Shown here: positions 55,875-64,000 of the stretch, piece after piece
Layout of the letters: each line of letters begins with the position of its first letter
How positions within the stretch are numbered: the first letter of the stretch is position 1
From: Lysobacter luteus
GTDB lineage: Bacteria > Pseudomonadota > Gammaproteobacteria > Xanthomonadales > Xanthomonadaceae
NCBI RefSeq assembly: GCF_907164845.1
Contig: NZ_OU015430.1
Span: 2,704,594-2,768,593 of the forward strand
DNA length: 64,000 nucleotides
Direction: 5' to 3'
Program-made: the position numbers and the translations under genes
Notes under the pieces: model-generated
Database searches by the model: none
What the model saw: only the letters and a program-made list of their open reading frames with translations
Told to the model about the DNA's origin: nothing

Positions 55875-56651
55875 ATGCACCTGCCCGACGACGCCGACCC
55901 CACCGACCCCCGTACCCAGCGCGCGGCCGACCGCCGCCGTTGGCTGCGCGCCTTCAACCTGAGCCTGGGCTTCGTGCTGGTGCTGCTGGTGGTGTTCACG
56001 CTGCAGGGCAGCGTCGACCTGCGCGGGTGGGCCGTGCAGCCGTGGTCTGCGGAAGGCCTGCGGGGGTTGCTGGGCGCGCCGCTGCTGCACGGCTCGTTCG
56101 ACCACCTTGCCGCCAACGCGATTGCACTGCTGATGCTCGGCACCCTGGCGATGGGGCTGTATCCGCGGGCGACGCTGCGCGCACTGCCGCTGGCGTGGCT
56201 CGGCTCCGGCGTGGGCGCCTGGCTGCTCGGCAACCCCGGCTCCCACCACCTGGGCGCCAGCGGTGTCACCCACGGGCTGATGTTCCTGGTGTTCGTGCTC
56301 GGCCTGCTGCGACGCGACCGCCCCGCGATCGCGGCGGCGATGATCGCGTTCTTCCTCTACGGCGGCATGCTGATGACGGTGTTGCCGCGCGAGCCCGGCG
56401 TGTCCTGGCAGGCGCACCTGGGCGGAGCGCTGGGCGGCGTGCTGGCGGCCTGGCTCTGGCGCCGGCTCGACCCGCAGCCGCCGCGGCGCCGCTACAGCTG
56501 GGAGATCGAGGACGAACAGCGCGCGCTGGAGGCGGATCGCACCGACGACCCGCTCGAACCACCGTCGCCGCACGACGTGCCGGTGCTGTGGAAGCGGCCC
56601 GCCGACGACGAGTCCGCCACCGTGCTGCCGTTCCGCCGCCGCGGTGACTGA
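55875..56651 (+). CDS. Rhomboid family intramembrane serine protease
   Basis: The 258-aa protein has about six membrane helices. It has the rhomboid catalytic pair Ser129 in LGASGVTHG and His181 in WQAHLGGALGG, and HGSFDHLAANAIALL in the second helix region. It should cleave single-pass membrane proteins within the inner membrane. A charged C-terminal tail of ~60 residues (YSWEIEDEQRALEAD onward) is cytoplasmic. It is divergent from rlmI. Substrate unknown. Confidence 0.88.
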   Translation: MHLPDDADPTDPRTQRAADRRRWLRAFNLSLGFVLVLLVVFTLQGSVDLRGWAVQPWSAEGLRGLLGAPLLHGSFDHLAANAIALLMLGTLAMGLYPRATLRALPLAWLGSGVGAWLLGNPGSHHLGASGVTHGLMFLVFVLGLLRRDRPAIAAAMIAFFLYGGMLMTVLPREPGVSWQAHLGGALGGVLAAWLWRRLDPQPPRRRYSWEIEDEQRALEADRTDDPLEPPSPHDVPVLWKRPADDESATVLPFRRRGD

Positions 56652-56741
56652 GCGACCCGGGTGCGCCACTTCCGGCATACGCGACGGCCGGCGGCAACGC
56701 CTAGACTCGTTTGCTCACCCGGACATCGACAGGGAATTCGC

Positions 56742-57767
56742 ATGGAACGTTGGTATTTCAGCGCCGGCAGCAACAGCCCGCGCATCGGCCCGCTCGACGA
56801 CAACGCCGCGCGCGCCCACGCCCAGCAGCATCCCGAGGATTACTGCTGGCGCGAAGGTTTCACCGACTGGCGCCCGGTCGGCGACGTCGCCGAACTCGAG
56901 TCGCCGCGCGGCGCCGGGGGCCCGCCCGGCATGCCGCCAATGCCGTCGACCGGCTCCGGCCGCGGCCGCGACGACGAGATCGATTTCCGCATCGTCGGCG
57001 CCGACATGCAGTTCGTCGAGGTCGAGCTCGACCCCGGCGAGAGCGCCATCGCCGAGGCCGGCTCGCTGATGTACAAGGACGCCGCGGTGCGGATGGACAC
57101 GGTGTTCGGCGACGGCCGCGGCGCGGGCCAGGGCGGCGGCTTCATGGATAAGCTGATGTCGGCCGGCAAGCGCGTGGTCACCGGCGAGAGCCTGTTCACC
57201 ACGGTGTTCACCCACGAAGGATCGGGGAAGGGCAAGGTCGCGTTCGCCGCGCCCTACCCCGGCACGGTGATGGCGATGAAGCTGTCCGACCACGGTGGCC
57301 GCCTGGTCTGCCAGAAGGACAGCTTCCTGGCCGGCGCGCGCGGCGTGCAGGTCGGCATCCACTTCCAGCGCAAGATCCTCACCGGCCTGTTCGGTGGCGA
57401 GGGCTTCATCATGCAGAAGCTCGAGGGCGATGGCTGGGTGTTCGTGCATGCCGGCGGCACCGTGGTCGAGTACGACCTCAAGCCCGGCGAGCGGCTCGAC
57501 GTCGACACCGGCTGCGTGATGGCGTTCCACGCGGGGGTCGACATGGACGTGCGGCCTGTCGGCGGCATCAAGAGCATGCTGTTCGGCGGCGAGGGCGTGT
57601 TCCTGGCTTCGCTGACCGGGCCGGGCAAGGTCTGGCTGCAGTCACTGCCGTTCTCGCGCATGGCCGGCCGGATGCTGGCCGCCGCGCCGGGCGGTGGCGG
57701 CAAGGACCGCGGCGAGGGTTCTGTGCTTGGCGGACTTGGCCGGATGCTCGACGGCGACGGCTTCTAG
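56742..57767 (+). CDS. GYF_2-AIM24 (TIGR00266-like) protein
   Basis: The 341-aa protein joins an N-terminal GYF_2-type domain (WYFSAGSNSPRIGPLDDNAAR, with YCWREGFTDWRPVGDV, about residues 3-52) to a Gly/Pro/Arg linker. An AIM24/TIGR00266 beta domain follows (MQFVEVELDPGESAIAEAGSLMY; AFAAPYPGTVMAMKL; VFVHAGGTVVEYDLKPGE; MAFHAGVDM). AIM24-type proteins form oligomers, with no fixed bacterial function. GYF_2 domains usually bind proline-rich or membrane partners. It is convergent with the diguanylate cyclase gene, sharing CTAG. A TAGACT hexamer lies at 56702-56707, 34 bases before the ATG. Confidence 0.83.
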   Translation: MERWYFSAGSNSPRIGPLDDNAARAHAQQHPEDYCWREGFTDWRPVGDVAELESPRGAGGPPGMPPMPSTGSGRGRDDEIDFRIVGADMQFVEVELDPGESAIAEAGSLMYKDAAVRMDTVFGDGRGAGQGGGFMDKLMSAGKRVVTGESLFTTVFTHEGSGKGKVAFAAPYPGTVMAMKLSDHGGRLVCQKDSFLAGARGVQVGIHFQRKILTGLFGGEGFIMQKLEGDGWVFVHAGGTVVEYDLKPGERLDVDTGCVMAFHAGVDMDVRPVGGIKSMLFGGEGVFLASLTGPGKVWLQSLPFSRMAGRMLAAAPGGGGKDRGEGSVLGGLGRMLDGDGF

Positions 57768-58771
57768 GCCGGGCTCGGGGCGTCGGCCGGGCGACCTGCG
57801 GCGCGGGCAACCACCACCCGGTTGTTGCCGGCCCGTTTGGCGTCGTACATGGCGGTGTCGGCCCGGTGCATCCAGTCCCGGCCCGACTCGCCCACCCGCA
57901 GGGTGGTTGCGCCGATCGATACGGTGACCCCGCGACCGGCTTCGTGCCCGTGCATCTGCATGGCCTGCCGCACGGTCTGGGCGACACGCAGCAGGGCCTC
58001 GTCATCGGCACCGGGCAGCAGCAGGGCGAACTCGTCGCCACCCAGGCGGAAGAGGCGGTCGTCGCGCCGGGTCAGGCGCCGCACCAGGTCGGCGAAAGTC
58101 AGCAGGACCGCGTCACCGGCCTCATGGCCGAACGCATCGTTGACCTCCTTGAAGTGGTCCAGGTCGAGCACCGCCAGCCCCACCGGCAGGCCGTCGCGTG
58201 CAGCGGCCTGGATTGCACGCTCGAGTTCGCGGTCAAGGCCGCGGCGGTTGAGCGCGCCGGTCAGCGGATCGCGCGCGGCGACGCCTTCCAGCTGCCGGCG
58301 CTGCGCCTCGGTGCGGTACGAGAAGAAGTACGCGAACAGGCTCACCATCGCCGCGGTGACGCCAAAGGTGACGGCCTCGACCGGTTCGAAGGGGCCTGAG
58401 AGCACCAGCACCGCGATCGCGCCCGCGGAGATCAGCACCGCCGGGCGGCGCGCGGCCAACAGGAAATTGGACAGCAGGACCGGGTACAGCCACAGCGTTC
58501 CGGTCAGGCCGGTGAGATGGGCCATTGCCACGCATCCCCCCGAACAGAACACGGCGGCCAGCAGCCCGGCGCGGTCCATCCGGTCGCCGCGCCAGGCGTA
58601 GAGCACGATCGCGGTGATGCCCAGTTGGATCCCGACGTCCGCCACGGCGGCAATCGGCTGGTTGTTGAGCAGGCGGAAGACCACGAACGGCGTGATGCCG
58701 ACCACCGTCAGCGCGCCGAACACGGTCATCAGGGTGAGGCGGAAGTCGGCCTTGAGCCGTTGGATGAGCAT
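57764..58771 (-). CDS. Membrane-bound diguanylate cyclase
   Basis: The 335-aa protein has five to six N-terminal membrane helices (about residues 12-155) and a GGDEF domain with intact signature (FRLGGDEFALLLP) and an RxxD inhibitory site five residues before it (RRDD). It should make c-di-GMP and be feedback-inhibited. The membrane region resembles MASE-type sensors without a clear ligand site. The stop overlaps the AIM24 gene by four bases. It is co-oriented with the Lrp-type gene upstream, 82 bases away. Confidence 0.9.
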   Translation of the reverse strand: MLIQRLKADFRLTLMTVFGALTVVGITPFVVFRLLNNQPIAAVADVGIQLGITAIVLYAWRGDRMDRAGLLAAVFCSGGCVAMAHLTGLTGTLWLYPVLLSNFLLAARRPAVLISAGAIAVLVLSGPFEPVEAVTFGVTAAMVSLFAYFFSYRTEAQRRQLEGVAARDPLTGALNRRGLDRELERAIQAAARDGLPVGLAVLDLDHFKEVNDAFGHEAGDAVLLTFADLVRRLTRRDDRLFRLGGDEFALLLPGADDEALLRVAQTVRQAMQMHGHEAGRGVTVSIGATTLRVGESGRDWMHRADTAMYDAKRAGNNRVVVARAAGRPADAPSPA

Positions 58772-58853
58772 GGCCGCAGTCCGGGGGGTCGGTACCGTTA
58801 ACGGCCGCCGGTCCAGCCGCTGCAGGTCGCCGACGCCTCCTTTCCTGAACCGT

Positions 58854-59327
58854 TCAGCGGGGCAGCGGCAAGCCGCGAAAAGCCTTCACCGTGCGTAGCA
58901 CGAAGCTGGAATTCACGTCGTCGACGCCGGCCTGGTTGAGCAGCCTGTCCAGCAGGAACCGCGAGAAATGCTCCAGGTCGCGCACCACCACGTGCAGCAG
59001 GTAATCCATGTCGCCGGTCAGTGCGTGGCAGGCGACCACCTCGTCCCAGGTGGTGACGAAATCGCTGAACGCGGCGATCGCGGCGCTGTCGTGGTGGTTG
59101 AGCTGGACCCGGACGAAGGCCTGCAGGCCCAGTCCCAGCCGTTCGGGGTCAACCTCCGCGCGGTAGCCCGCAATCACTCCGTCGCGCTCCAGACGCTGCA
59201 CCCGGCGCAGGCAAGCCGACGGCGACAGGTTGACCCGTTCGGCCAGCTCGGCGTTGGTCTGGCGACCCGCGCGCTGCAGCTGGTCGAGCAACAGCACGTC
59301 GGTACGGTCGAGGGTGACGGCAGGCAT
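58854..59327 (-). CDS. Lrp/AsnC family transcriptional regulator
   Basis: The 157-aa protein has the N-terminal winged helix (LDQLQRAGRQTNAELAERVNLSPSACLRRVQRLE) and the C-terminal ligand-binding RAM domain (VVACHALTGDMDYLLHVVVRD). Size and motifs are those of Lrp-type feast/famine regulators. It is divergent from phhA, with two palindromic sites between, one 30 bases before its own ATG. This suggests that it controls itself and phhA in response to an amino acid, perhaps phenylalanine or tyrosine (inference). Confidence 0.92.
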   Translation of the reverse strand: MPAVTLDRTDVLLLDQLQRAGRQTNAELAERVNLSPSACLRRVQRLERDGVIAGYRAEVDPERLGLGLQAFVRVQLNHHDSAAIAAFSDFVTTWDEVVACHALTGDMDYLLHVVVRDLEHFSRFLLDRLLNQAGVDDVNSSFVLRTVKAFRGLPLPR

Positions 59328-59349
59328 GGTCCGGGAGATCCGTTAGGGA

Positions 59350-59404
59350 CGCAAGGATCTTGCGCCGTTTCGGGATATCCACGCAAGAACGCAACACGAT
59401 TGCG
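59350..59404. promoter_or_regulatory. Two palindromic operator-like sites between lrp-type gene and phhA
   Basis: CGCAAG-GAT-CTTGCG (59350-59364) and CGCAA-CACGA-TTGCG (59390-59404) are both 15-base palindromes with the same CGCAA/TTGCG arms. Their centres are 40 bases apart, about four helical turns. An extra half-site CGCAAG is at 59382-59387. Spaced sites in phase are typical of Lrp-type octamer binding. A TAGAGT -10-like hexamer for phhA follows at 59417-59422. Confidence 0.65.
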
Positions 59405-59481
59405 GCACCCGCCCGCTAGAGTGGGACGTTCACCCGTGCGATCCGCACCGGTCCCCACCCACGCCACAGGAGGCCCACGCC

Positions 59482-60369
59482 ATGGAATCGCCCAAGCGCG
59501 TCGAACACCAGCTCACCGACAAGGGCTACGTGCCCGTCTACACCACGTCCGTGGTCGAGCAGCCGTGGGACACCTACACCGATACCGACCACCAGGTCTG
59601 GGCGCAGCTGTTCGAGCGCCAGAAGGCGGTGTTGCCCGGTCGCGCCAGCGACGAGTTCCTGTCCGCGCTGGCGGCGATGGAAATGACGCCCGACCGGATC
59701 CCGAAGTTCGATGACCTCAACCCGATCCTGCGCGCGGCCACCGGCTGGGAGCTGGTGGGCGTGGAAGGCCTGTTGCCCGAGCTCACGTTCTTCGACCACC
59801 TGGCCAACCGCCGCTTCCCGGTGACGTGGTGGATCCGCAAGCCGGACCAGATGGACTACCTGTCCGAGCCGGACCTGTTCCACGACCTGTTCGGCCACGT
59901 GCCGCTGCTCATGAACCCGGTGTTCGCCGACTACATGGAAGCGTACGGCCGTGGCGGGGTGAAGGCGCACGGCATCGGCGAAGACGCGCTGGTCAACCTG
60001 ACCCGGCTGTACTGGTACACCGTCGAGTTCGGGCTTATCCGGCAGAAGGACGGCCTGCGGATCTACGGCAGCGGCATCGTGAGCTCCAAGGGCGAGTCGA
60101 TCCACTGCCTGGAGAGCGATGCGCCGAACCGGATCGGCTTCGACCTGGAACGGATCATGCGCACGCGCTACCGCATCGACACCTACCAGAAGACCTACTT
60201 CGTGATCGACAGCTTCGAGCAGCTGATGGACGCGACCGGTCCGGACTTCGCGCCGATCTACGAGCGGCTGGCCCGGCTCGAGTCGGTGCCCGCCGGCGAC
60301 GTGCTCGACGGCGACCGCGTCTACAACCGCGGCACCGGCGAAGGCTGGCTCAACGACGGCGACGTCTGA
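59482..60369 (+). CDS. phhA: Phenylalanine 4-monooxygenase
   Basis: The 295-aa protein has the iron site of pterin-dependent aromatic hydroxylases: His134 and His139 in FHDLFGHVPLL and Glu182 in YWYTVEFGL, plus IYGSGIVSSKGE in the active-site lid. It converts phenylalanine to tyrosine using a tetrahydropterin. Monomeric bacterial length without an N-terminal regulatory domain. AGGAGG lies about eight bases before the ATG. The FolE-encoding gene is 22 kb away; no pterin recycling gene is adjacent. Its 3' end overlaps the convergent membrane-protein gene by 49 bases. Confidence 0.95.
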   Translation: MESPKRVEHQLTDKGYVPVYTTSVVEQPWDTYTDTDHQVWAQLFERQKAVLPGRASDEFLSALAAMEMTPDRIPKFDDLNPILRAATGWELVGVEGLLPELTFFDHLANRRFPVTWWIRKPDQMDYLSEPDLFHDLFGHVPLLMNPVFADYMEAYGRGGVKAHGIGEDALVNLTRLYWYTVEFGLIRQKDGLRIYGSGIVSSKGESIHCLESDAPNRIGFDLERIMRTRYRIDTYQKTYFVIDSFEQLMDATGPDFAPIYERLARLESVPAGDVLDGDRVYNRGTGEGWLNDGDV

Positions 60370-61043
60370 GCCGTGCCGCCGGCCGGCAGGCGGAAACGAC
60401 GGTTCAACCAGGCCTTGGCGACGATGGCCAGCAGCACCGGGGCGAACCAGCCGGCGTAGTACCACCCCTGCCCCTGCAGCACCGGCAGCAATCGGGGCAG
60501 GCCGATCGCCAGGAACGCGATGTGGGTGGCGGCGCCGTTGGCGACCATTGCCGAGTAGTGCTCCTCCAGCCACCAGCGCGGCTGCGTCGGGATGACCCGG
60601 CGGCGCCGCAGCATGTCGACACCGACCATCACGCCGACCAGCGAGAAGCCGGTCAGCAACGGCTGCCCGCGGTCGATGCCGAGTGCGAGCACGGCCAATC
60701 CCGCCAGCGGGTTGGCGTATGCAAGCACTCCGTACACGCGGCCGAGGTAGGCCGACGGGTCCTGACGGTCGCGTATCGCGCGCCAGGACAGCCAGACCGA
60801 AGTGCTGACCAGCAGCAACAGGTAGGCGAGGAAGGTGGCGCCGACCGGATGCCCGTCGATCAGTCGCTGCGCGGTCAACGGCACGCCGCTGGCGATCACC
60901 GCCAGCATCGCCAGCAGGTAGCCGCGACCGACGAGCCGGTGGGCGGGGCTGCCCTTGCGCAGCAGGGCTGCGCTCCAGAAGGCGGCCAGCGCGACCGCAC
61001 CACCGGCTATGTGCAACGCGACGAAAACGGAGTATCCGGCCAT
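60321..61043 (-). CDS. Polytopic membrane protein, unknown (DUF2306-like)
   Basis: The 240-aa protein has six to seven hydrophobic helices. Conserved-looking polar motifs are HIAGGAVALAAFW, SPAHRLVGRGYLLAM, EEHYSAMVANGAATHIAFLAIGLPR and YYAGWFAPVLLAIVAK; several histidines near helix ends could bind a metal or haem. This resembles DUF2306-type proteins, with no assigned role. The last ~16 residues lie antisense to the end of phhA. The start at ATG 61043 puts the first helix right at the N-terminus. Confidence 0.7.
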   Translation of the reverse strand: MAGYSVFVALHIAGGAVALAAFWSAALLRKGSPAHRLVGRGYLLAMLAVIASGVPLTAQRLIDGHPVGATFLAYLLLLVSTSVWLSWRAIRDRQDPSAYLGRVYGVLAYANPLAGLAVLALGIDRGQPLLTGFSLVGVMVGVDMLRRRRVIPTQPRWWLEEHYSAMVANGAATHIAFLAIGLPRLLPVLQGQGWYYAGWFAPVLLAIVAKAWLNRRFRLPAGGTAQTSPSLSQPSPVPRL

Positions 61044-61212
61044 GGTGGCGCGCCCTTTCCCGAGTGGACGGCCAGCGTCGCTCGCCGGCCAGCGACGAGG
61101 CAGTCCCGGCGGTCATCGGCCGGCGGTGCCGGAAGTCACTTTGTGCGCCCGCTGCATTGCATTGCGCACCGGGCGCGCCGCAGCATGGGGCCTCCAACGC
61201 AGGGACCGGTCC

Positions 61213-62316
61213 ATGCCCACGCGCCTGCAGTCATTGCTGCAACCGCTGAACCTCGCCGCCGTGGTGACGCTGCTGACGGTGGCGCTGTCGATCCAGAGCG
61301 AGCCGGGCGACCCGCGCCTGCCGGCGTGGCTGCTGCTGGGTGCGTTCACCGCCGTGTTCCTGTGGATCGACACCCTCGATGACCGTCCGCGGCTGTGCGC
61401 GGTGGGTTACGCGTTCCTCGCCGCCAGCGCCCTGGCGGTGGTGTGGCTGGCGCCGCGCACCGGCACCTCGCCGGTGATGCTGGTGATCCTGATCGCCGCG
61501 CTGGCGATGGATTATCCGCCGCGGCGGGTGGTGCCGGCCGCGCTCGCGCTCAATGTCGCGCTGTACCTGGTGCTCCGCGCCAGCGGACACGAAGCGCCGC
61601 TGCTGGTGGTGGTCCTGTACGTGGGCTTCCAGGCATTCGCGGCGCTGGTGGCGCATTACGCGCGCAGCGCCGAGCGCGCGCGCGACCGGCTGGCGCTGGT
61701 CAACGCGGACCTGCTGGCGACCCGCGCCCTCCTGTCCGACAGCGCGCGCGATGCCGAGCGGCTGCGCGTGGCGCGCGAGCTGCACGACGTTGCCGGCCAC
61801 ACCCTGACCGCGATGAACCTCAACCTGCGCGTACTGGCGGCCGACCCGGCCTTCGCCGGCCACCCGCAGGTGGCGTTGCTGCAGCGACTGGCTGGCGGGC
61901 TGATGGGCGATATCCGCGGCGTCGTGGAGGCGTTGCGCGATGCGCGCGGCCTCGACCTGGAGACCGCCATGCACGCGCTGGCCGCACCGCTGCCGGACCT
62001 GCGCCTGCAGTTGTCGATCGACCCGCAGGTGCAGGTTACCGACGCCGCCACGGCCGAGGCGCTGCTGCGGCTGGTGCAGGAGGCGCTGACCAACAGCGCG
62101 CGCCACGCCGGGGCGAGCCGTCTGCATGTTGCGATCAGTGAGTCCGACGGCCAGTTGCGGGTGGCCATCGACGACGATGGCCGCGTGCGCAAGCCGCTGC
62201 ACGAAGGCAACGGCCTGACCGGCATGCGCGAGCGGATCCTTGCCGCCGGCGGCTCGCTCGCACTGGCAACCACGCCGTCGGGGTCGCTGCGGATCGACGC
62301 GAGGCTGCCGGCGTGA
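61213..62316 (+). CDS. Sensor histidine kinase, NarL/DesK type
   Basis: The 367-aa kinase has an N-terminal block of about five to six membrane helices (residues 12-145), then a HisKA_3 region (ARELHDVAGHTLTAMNLNL, phosphoacceptor His in ELHD) and an ATPase domain (LVQEALTNSARHAGAS N box; GNGLTGMRERI G box). This layout without a periplasmic domain resembles DesK, which senses membrane state. AGGGAC precedes the ATG at 61213. It overlaps the regulator gene by GTGA and should phosphorylate it. Confidence 0.9.
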   Translation: MPTRLQSLLQPLNLAAVVTLLTVALSIQSEPGDPRLPAWLLLGAFTAVFLWIDTLDDRPRLCAVGYAFLAASALAVVWLAPRTGTSPVMLVILIAALAMDYPPRRVVPAALALNVALYLVLRASGHEAPLLVVVLYVGFQAFAALVAHYARSAERARDRLALVNADLLATRALLSDSARDAERLRVARELHDVAGHTLTAMNLNLRVLAADPAFAGHPQVALLQRLAGGLMGDIRGVVEALRDARGLDLETAMHALAAPLPDLRLQLSIDPQVQVTDAATAEALLRLVQEALTNSARHAGASRLHVAISESDGQLRVAIDDDGRVRKPLHEGNGLTGMRERILAAGGSLALATTPSGSLRIDARLPA

Positions 62317-62954
62317 GTACGGTTCAACCGCTGCGCATTGCGCTCGCCGACGACCAGGCGCTGGTGCGCGCCGGGCTGCGCGCGCTGCTGGAACAGCAGG
62401 GCATCACCATCGCCTTCGAGGCCGACGACGGCGCGCAGCTGCTGGATCGACTGGCCACGACACCGGTCGACGTGATCCTGAGCGACATCCGCATGCCCGG
62501 AGTGGACGGGATCGAGGCGCTGCGGCAACTGCGCGAGCGCGGCGATGCCACCCCCGTGTTGCTGCTGACCACCTTCGACGAACCCGAACTGCCGCTGCAG
62601 GCCGCCGCCGCCGGTGCACAGGGATTCCTGCTGAAGGATGCCGCGCCGGGCGACCTGCGCGAGGCGATCGAGCAGGTCGCCGCCGGCCAGGTGCTGCTGC
62701 AGCCGGTCAGCACCGACCCGATCCGCTCACGCTACCGCTACCACGCCGACGACGCGCCGCGCGAACGCTTCACCGCGCGGGAGGTCGCGATACTGCGGCT
62801 GCTCGCCGGCGGCTACTCCAACCGCGAGATCGCCCGTGCGATGTTCCTCGCCGAAGGCACGGTCAAGAATTACGTCTCGGCGATCCTCGACAAGCTCGAC
62901 ACCCGCGACCGCACCCGCGCCGTGCTCAAGGCGATCACGCTGCGGGTGATCTGA
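62313..62954 (+). CDS. NarL/LuxR-type response regulator (DesR-like)
   Basis: The 213-aa protein has a receiver domain (ADDQALVRAGL; ILSDIRMPGVDGIEAL with the phosphoacceptor Asp; LLKDAAPGDL) and a LuxR-type helix-turn-helix (FTAREVAILRLLAGGYSNREIARAMFLAEGTVKNYVS). The GTG start at 62313 overlaps the kinase stop (GTGA), so translation is coupled. Targets are unknown. Confidence 0.92.
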   Translation: MSTVQPLRIALADDQALVRAGLRALLEQQGITIAFEADDGAQLLDRLATTPVDVILSDIRMPGVDGIEALRQLRERGDATPVLLLTTFDEPELPLQAAAAGAQGFLLKDAAPGDLREAIEQVAAGQVLLQPVSTDPIRSRYRYHADDAPRERFTAREVAILRLLAGGYSNREIARAMFLAEGTVKNYVSAILDKLDTRDRTRAVLKAITLRVI

Positions 62955-62972
62955 GCGGGTTGATCTGAGCGG
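62947..62972. repeat. Short direct repeat across the regulator's stop codon
   Basis: TGATCTGAGCGG occurs twice (62947-62958 and 62961-62972). The first copy contains the gene's last codons and TGA. It looks like a small local duplication. Confidence 0.7.
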
Positions 62973-63118
62973 AGTGACGGCACGGGGCATCTGCGCCAGG
63001 CCCACGCCGGCTGAACGGGGATTCATCGACCCTGCACCTACCTCTCACGAGCGCGCAGGGATGATGCCGCGCTTTCCGATCTCACCCTCTGCGACCCATG
63101 CTGGCCACGCTACGCCCC

Positions 63119-63424
63119 ATGAACTTCTCCCACGACGAACTGCTGCTGGAACTGGATCGCATCGAGGCGACCATTGCGCGTGCGGTGCGCCAGGCCGGTT
63201 CCGGCCACGACCCGACGCTTGAGCGCCAGCTCGACGCCCACGGTCGCAGCCTGCGGGCGATGCTCGATGCAGAGGCGGCGGTCGTGGTGGACGACGTCCT
63301 CGATGCCGCCAAGCGCGTACTCGACGCGGCCGAGCCGGCTGCGCCACTCCTGATGCTCGACATGGCGCGAGCCAACCTGGCCGCGGTGGTGCGGCGCTCG
63401 CAACGGCTGCGTCCGGCGGCCTGA
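63119..63424 (+). CDS. Small helical protein, unknown
   Basis: A 101-aa all-helical, charged protein ([23 protein letters not shown] and on), without cysteine, signal peptide or membrane helix; an amphipathic pattern suggests a helical bundle or dimer. An in-frame ATG at 63098 would add seven residues. Neither start has a clear ribosome-binding site. It lies between the two-component regulator and fbp. I recognise no family. Confidence 0.5.
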   Translation: MNFSHDELLLELDRIEATIARAVRQAGSGHDPTLERQLDAHGRSLRAMLDAEAAVVVDDVLDAAKRVLDAAEPAAPLLMLDMARANLAAVVRRSQRLRPAA

Positions 63425-63462
63425 TCGCCCGCCGCTGCGGGGCTTCGCGCGCCCGCCCGGCT

Positions 63463-63468
63463 TACAAT
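63463..63468 (+). promoter_or_regulatory. Candidate -10 box for fbp
   Basis: TACAAT occurs 28 bases before the fbp ATG in a GC-rich gap. No good -35 hexamer is visible 16-18 bases upstream. Confidence 0.4.
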
Positions 63469-63495
63469 CGCGGTTCCGCCACTGCCGAAGCCGCC

Positions 63496-64000
63496 ATGAC
63501 CGCTCCCGCCAATCCGGGCCCCGCCGGGTCGACCACGTCCTGTTCGCTGACCCGCTTCCTGATCGAGGAGCAACGCGCGGGCCGGGTCGGCCCTGACCTG
63601 CGGCTGCTGATCGAAGTGGTTGCGCGCGCGTGCAAGTCGATCTCGATCGCGGTCGGCAAGGGCGCGCTCGGTGGCGTGCTCGGCGACGCCGGCACCCCCG
63701 GCGCGGCCAGCGTGAACATCCAGGGCGAGGCGCAGAAGAAACTCGACGTAATCGCCAACGACGTGCTGCTGGAAGCCAACGCCTGGGGCGGCCACCTCGC
63801 CGGCCTGGCGTCGGAGGAAATGGACCACAGCATGCCGATCCCGGATGTCTATCCGCGCGGCAATTACCTGCTGCTGTTCGATCCGCTCGACGGCTCCAGC
63901 AACATCGACGTCAACATCTCGGTGGGCACGATCTTCTCGGTGCTGCGATGCCCCGAGGGCGTGACCACGCCGGGCGACGAACACTTCCTGCAGCCGGGCA
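63496..64000 (+). CDS. fbp: Fructose-1,6-bisphosphatase class I (3' end outside window)
   Basis: The open frame runs from ATG 63496 to the window edge without a stop (168 codons visible, about half the usual ~335). The visible part has [37 protein letters not shown] and the metal-binding [15 protein letters not shown], which together define class I FBPase. It removes the 1-phosphate in gluconeogenesis. The ATG gives a Pro/Ala-rich leader before [17 protein letters not shown] hexamer upstream suggests its own promoter. Confidence 0.93.
   Translation, partial: MTAPANPGPAGSTTSCSLTRFLIEEQRAGRVGPDLRLLIEVVARACKSISIAVGKGALGGVLGDAGTPGAASVNIQGEAQKKLDVIANDVLLEANAWGGHLAGLASEEMDHSMPIPDVYPRGNYLLLFDPLDGSSNIDVNISVGTIFSVLRCPEGVTTPGDEHFLQPG

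Overview
The window is chromosomal DNA from a very GC-rich gammaproteobacterium. The gene set fits the Xanthomonadaceae/Lysobacteraceae (Lysobacter- or Luteimonas-like): a complete six-gene mla locus that includes mlaA, a recCBD operon, glnA-ntrBC, a fused indolepyruvate ferredoxin oxidoreductase, phhA paired with an Lrp-type regulator, several c-di-GMP proteins and REP-like palindromes beginning GTAGGAGCG. The family placement is inferred from gene content and order; no rRNA or tRNA gene is present to confirm it. I see no insertion sequence, prophage, CRISPR array or sharp composition break. Genes are densely packed, many overlap by 1-4 bases, and no gene-free stretch exceeds about 230 bases. 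Long open frames antisense to real genes come from the GC bias and were left out.

Layout. 1-4.6 kb: end of an MFS transporter, a DUF938 methyltransferase, a phospholipase-D/cardiolipin-synthase-like enzyme, a convergent MATE exporter and a small membrane protein. 4.6-13.4 kb: an M61 peptidase, a GAF-GAF-GGDEF-EAL c-di-GMP protein and the indolepyruvate oxidoreductase. 13.5-21.9 kb: a TPR-like exported protein, then one co-directional run of REC-EAL phosphodiesterase, HK-REC-HPt hybrid kinase, ParA-like ATPase, SixA phosphohistidine phosphatase, YceI protein and a second PLD-family lipoprotein. The last three are joined by GTGA stop/start overlaps. 22-28.4 kb: a 71-aa Arg/Gly/Tyr-rich protein, a hot-dog thioesterase, a YheT-like hydrolase and PlsC-like acyltransferase, a TPR-sulfotransferase-like protein, a PEBP protein and UppP.

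28.4-32.7 kb holds nitrogen control: glnA behind a sigma-54-type promoter with an upstream NtrC-type palindrome, a strong terminator, then ntrB and ntrC. 32.7-39.4 kb: SodC, a GNAT acetyltransferase, an inverted pair of REP-like elements, an unknown protein, a thiolase, FolE, a glycine-zipper protein and a 7TM sensor with a degenerate GGDEF domain. 39.4-48.4 kb: recC-recB-recD on the minus strand with 4-base overlaps. 48.6-52.9 kb: mlaFEDCBA for retrograde phospholipid transport. 52.9-58.8 kb: RmuC, another inverted REP pair, RlmI, a rhomboid protease, a GYF-AIM24 protein and an intact diguanylate cyclase. 58.9-64 kb: a divergent Lrp-type regulator and phhA separated by two palindromic operator-like sites, a membrane protein, a DesK/DesR-like two-component pair, a small unknown protein and the 5' part of fbp, cut by the window end.

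Three themes recur. Envelope lipid handling: two PLD-family enzymes, PlsC-like, UppP, Mla. Second-messenger and phosphorelay signalling: four GGDEF and/or EAL proteins (one bifunctional in layout, one EAL, one intact GGDEF, one degenerate GGDEF) and three histidine kinases. DNA repair: RecBCD and RmuC. The most testable novelty candidate is the phosphorelay cluster at 14.3-21.9 kb, which encodes a kinase with an HPt domain, an EAL output protein and a SixA phosphatase of the kind known to act on HPt domains.
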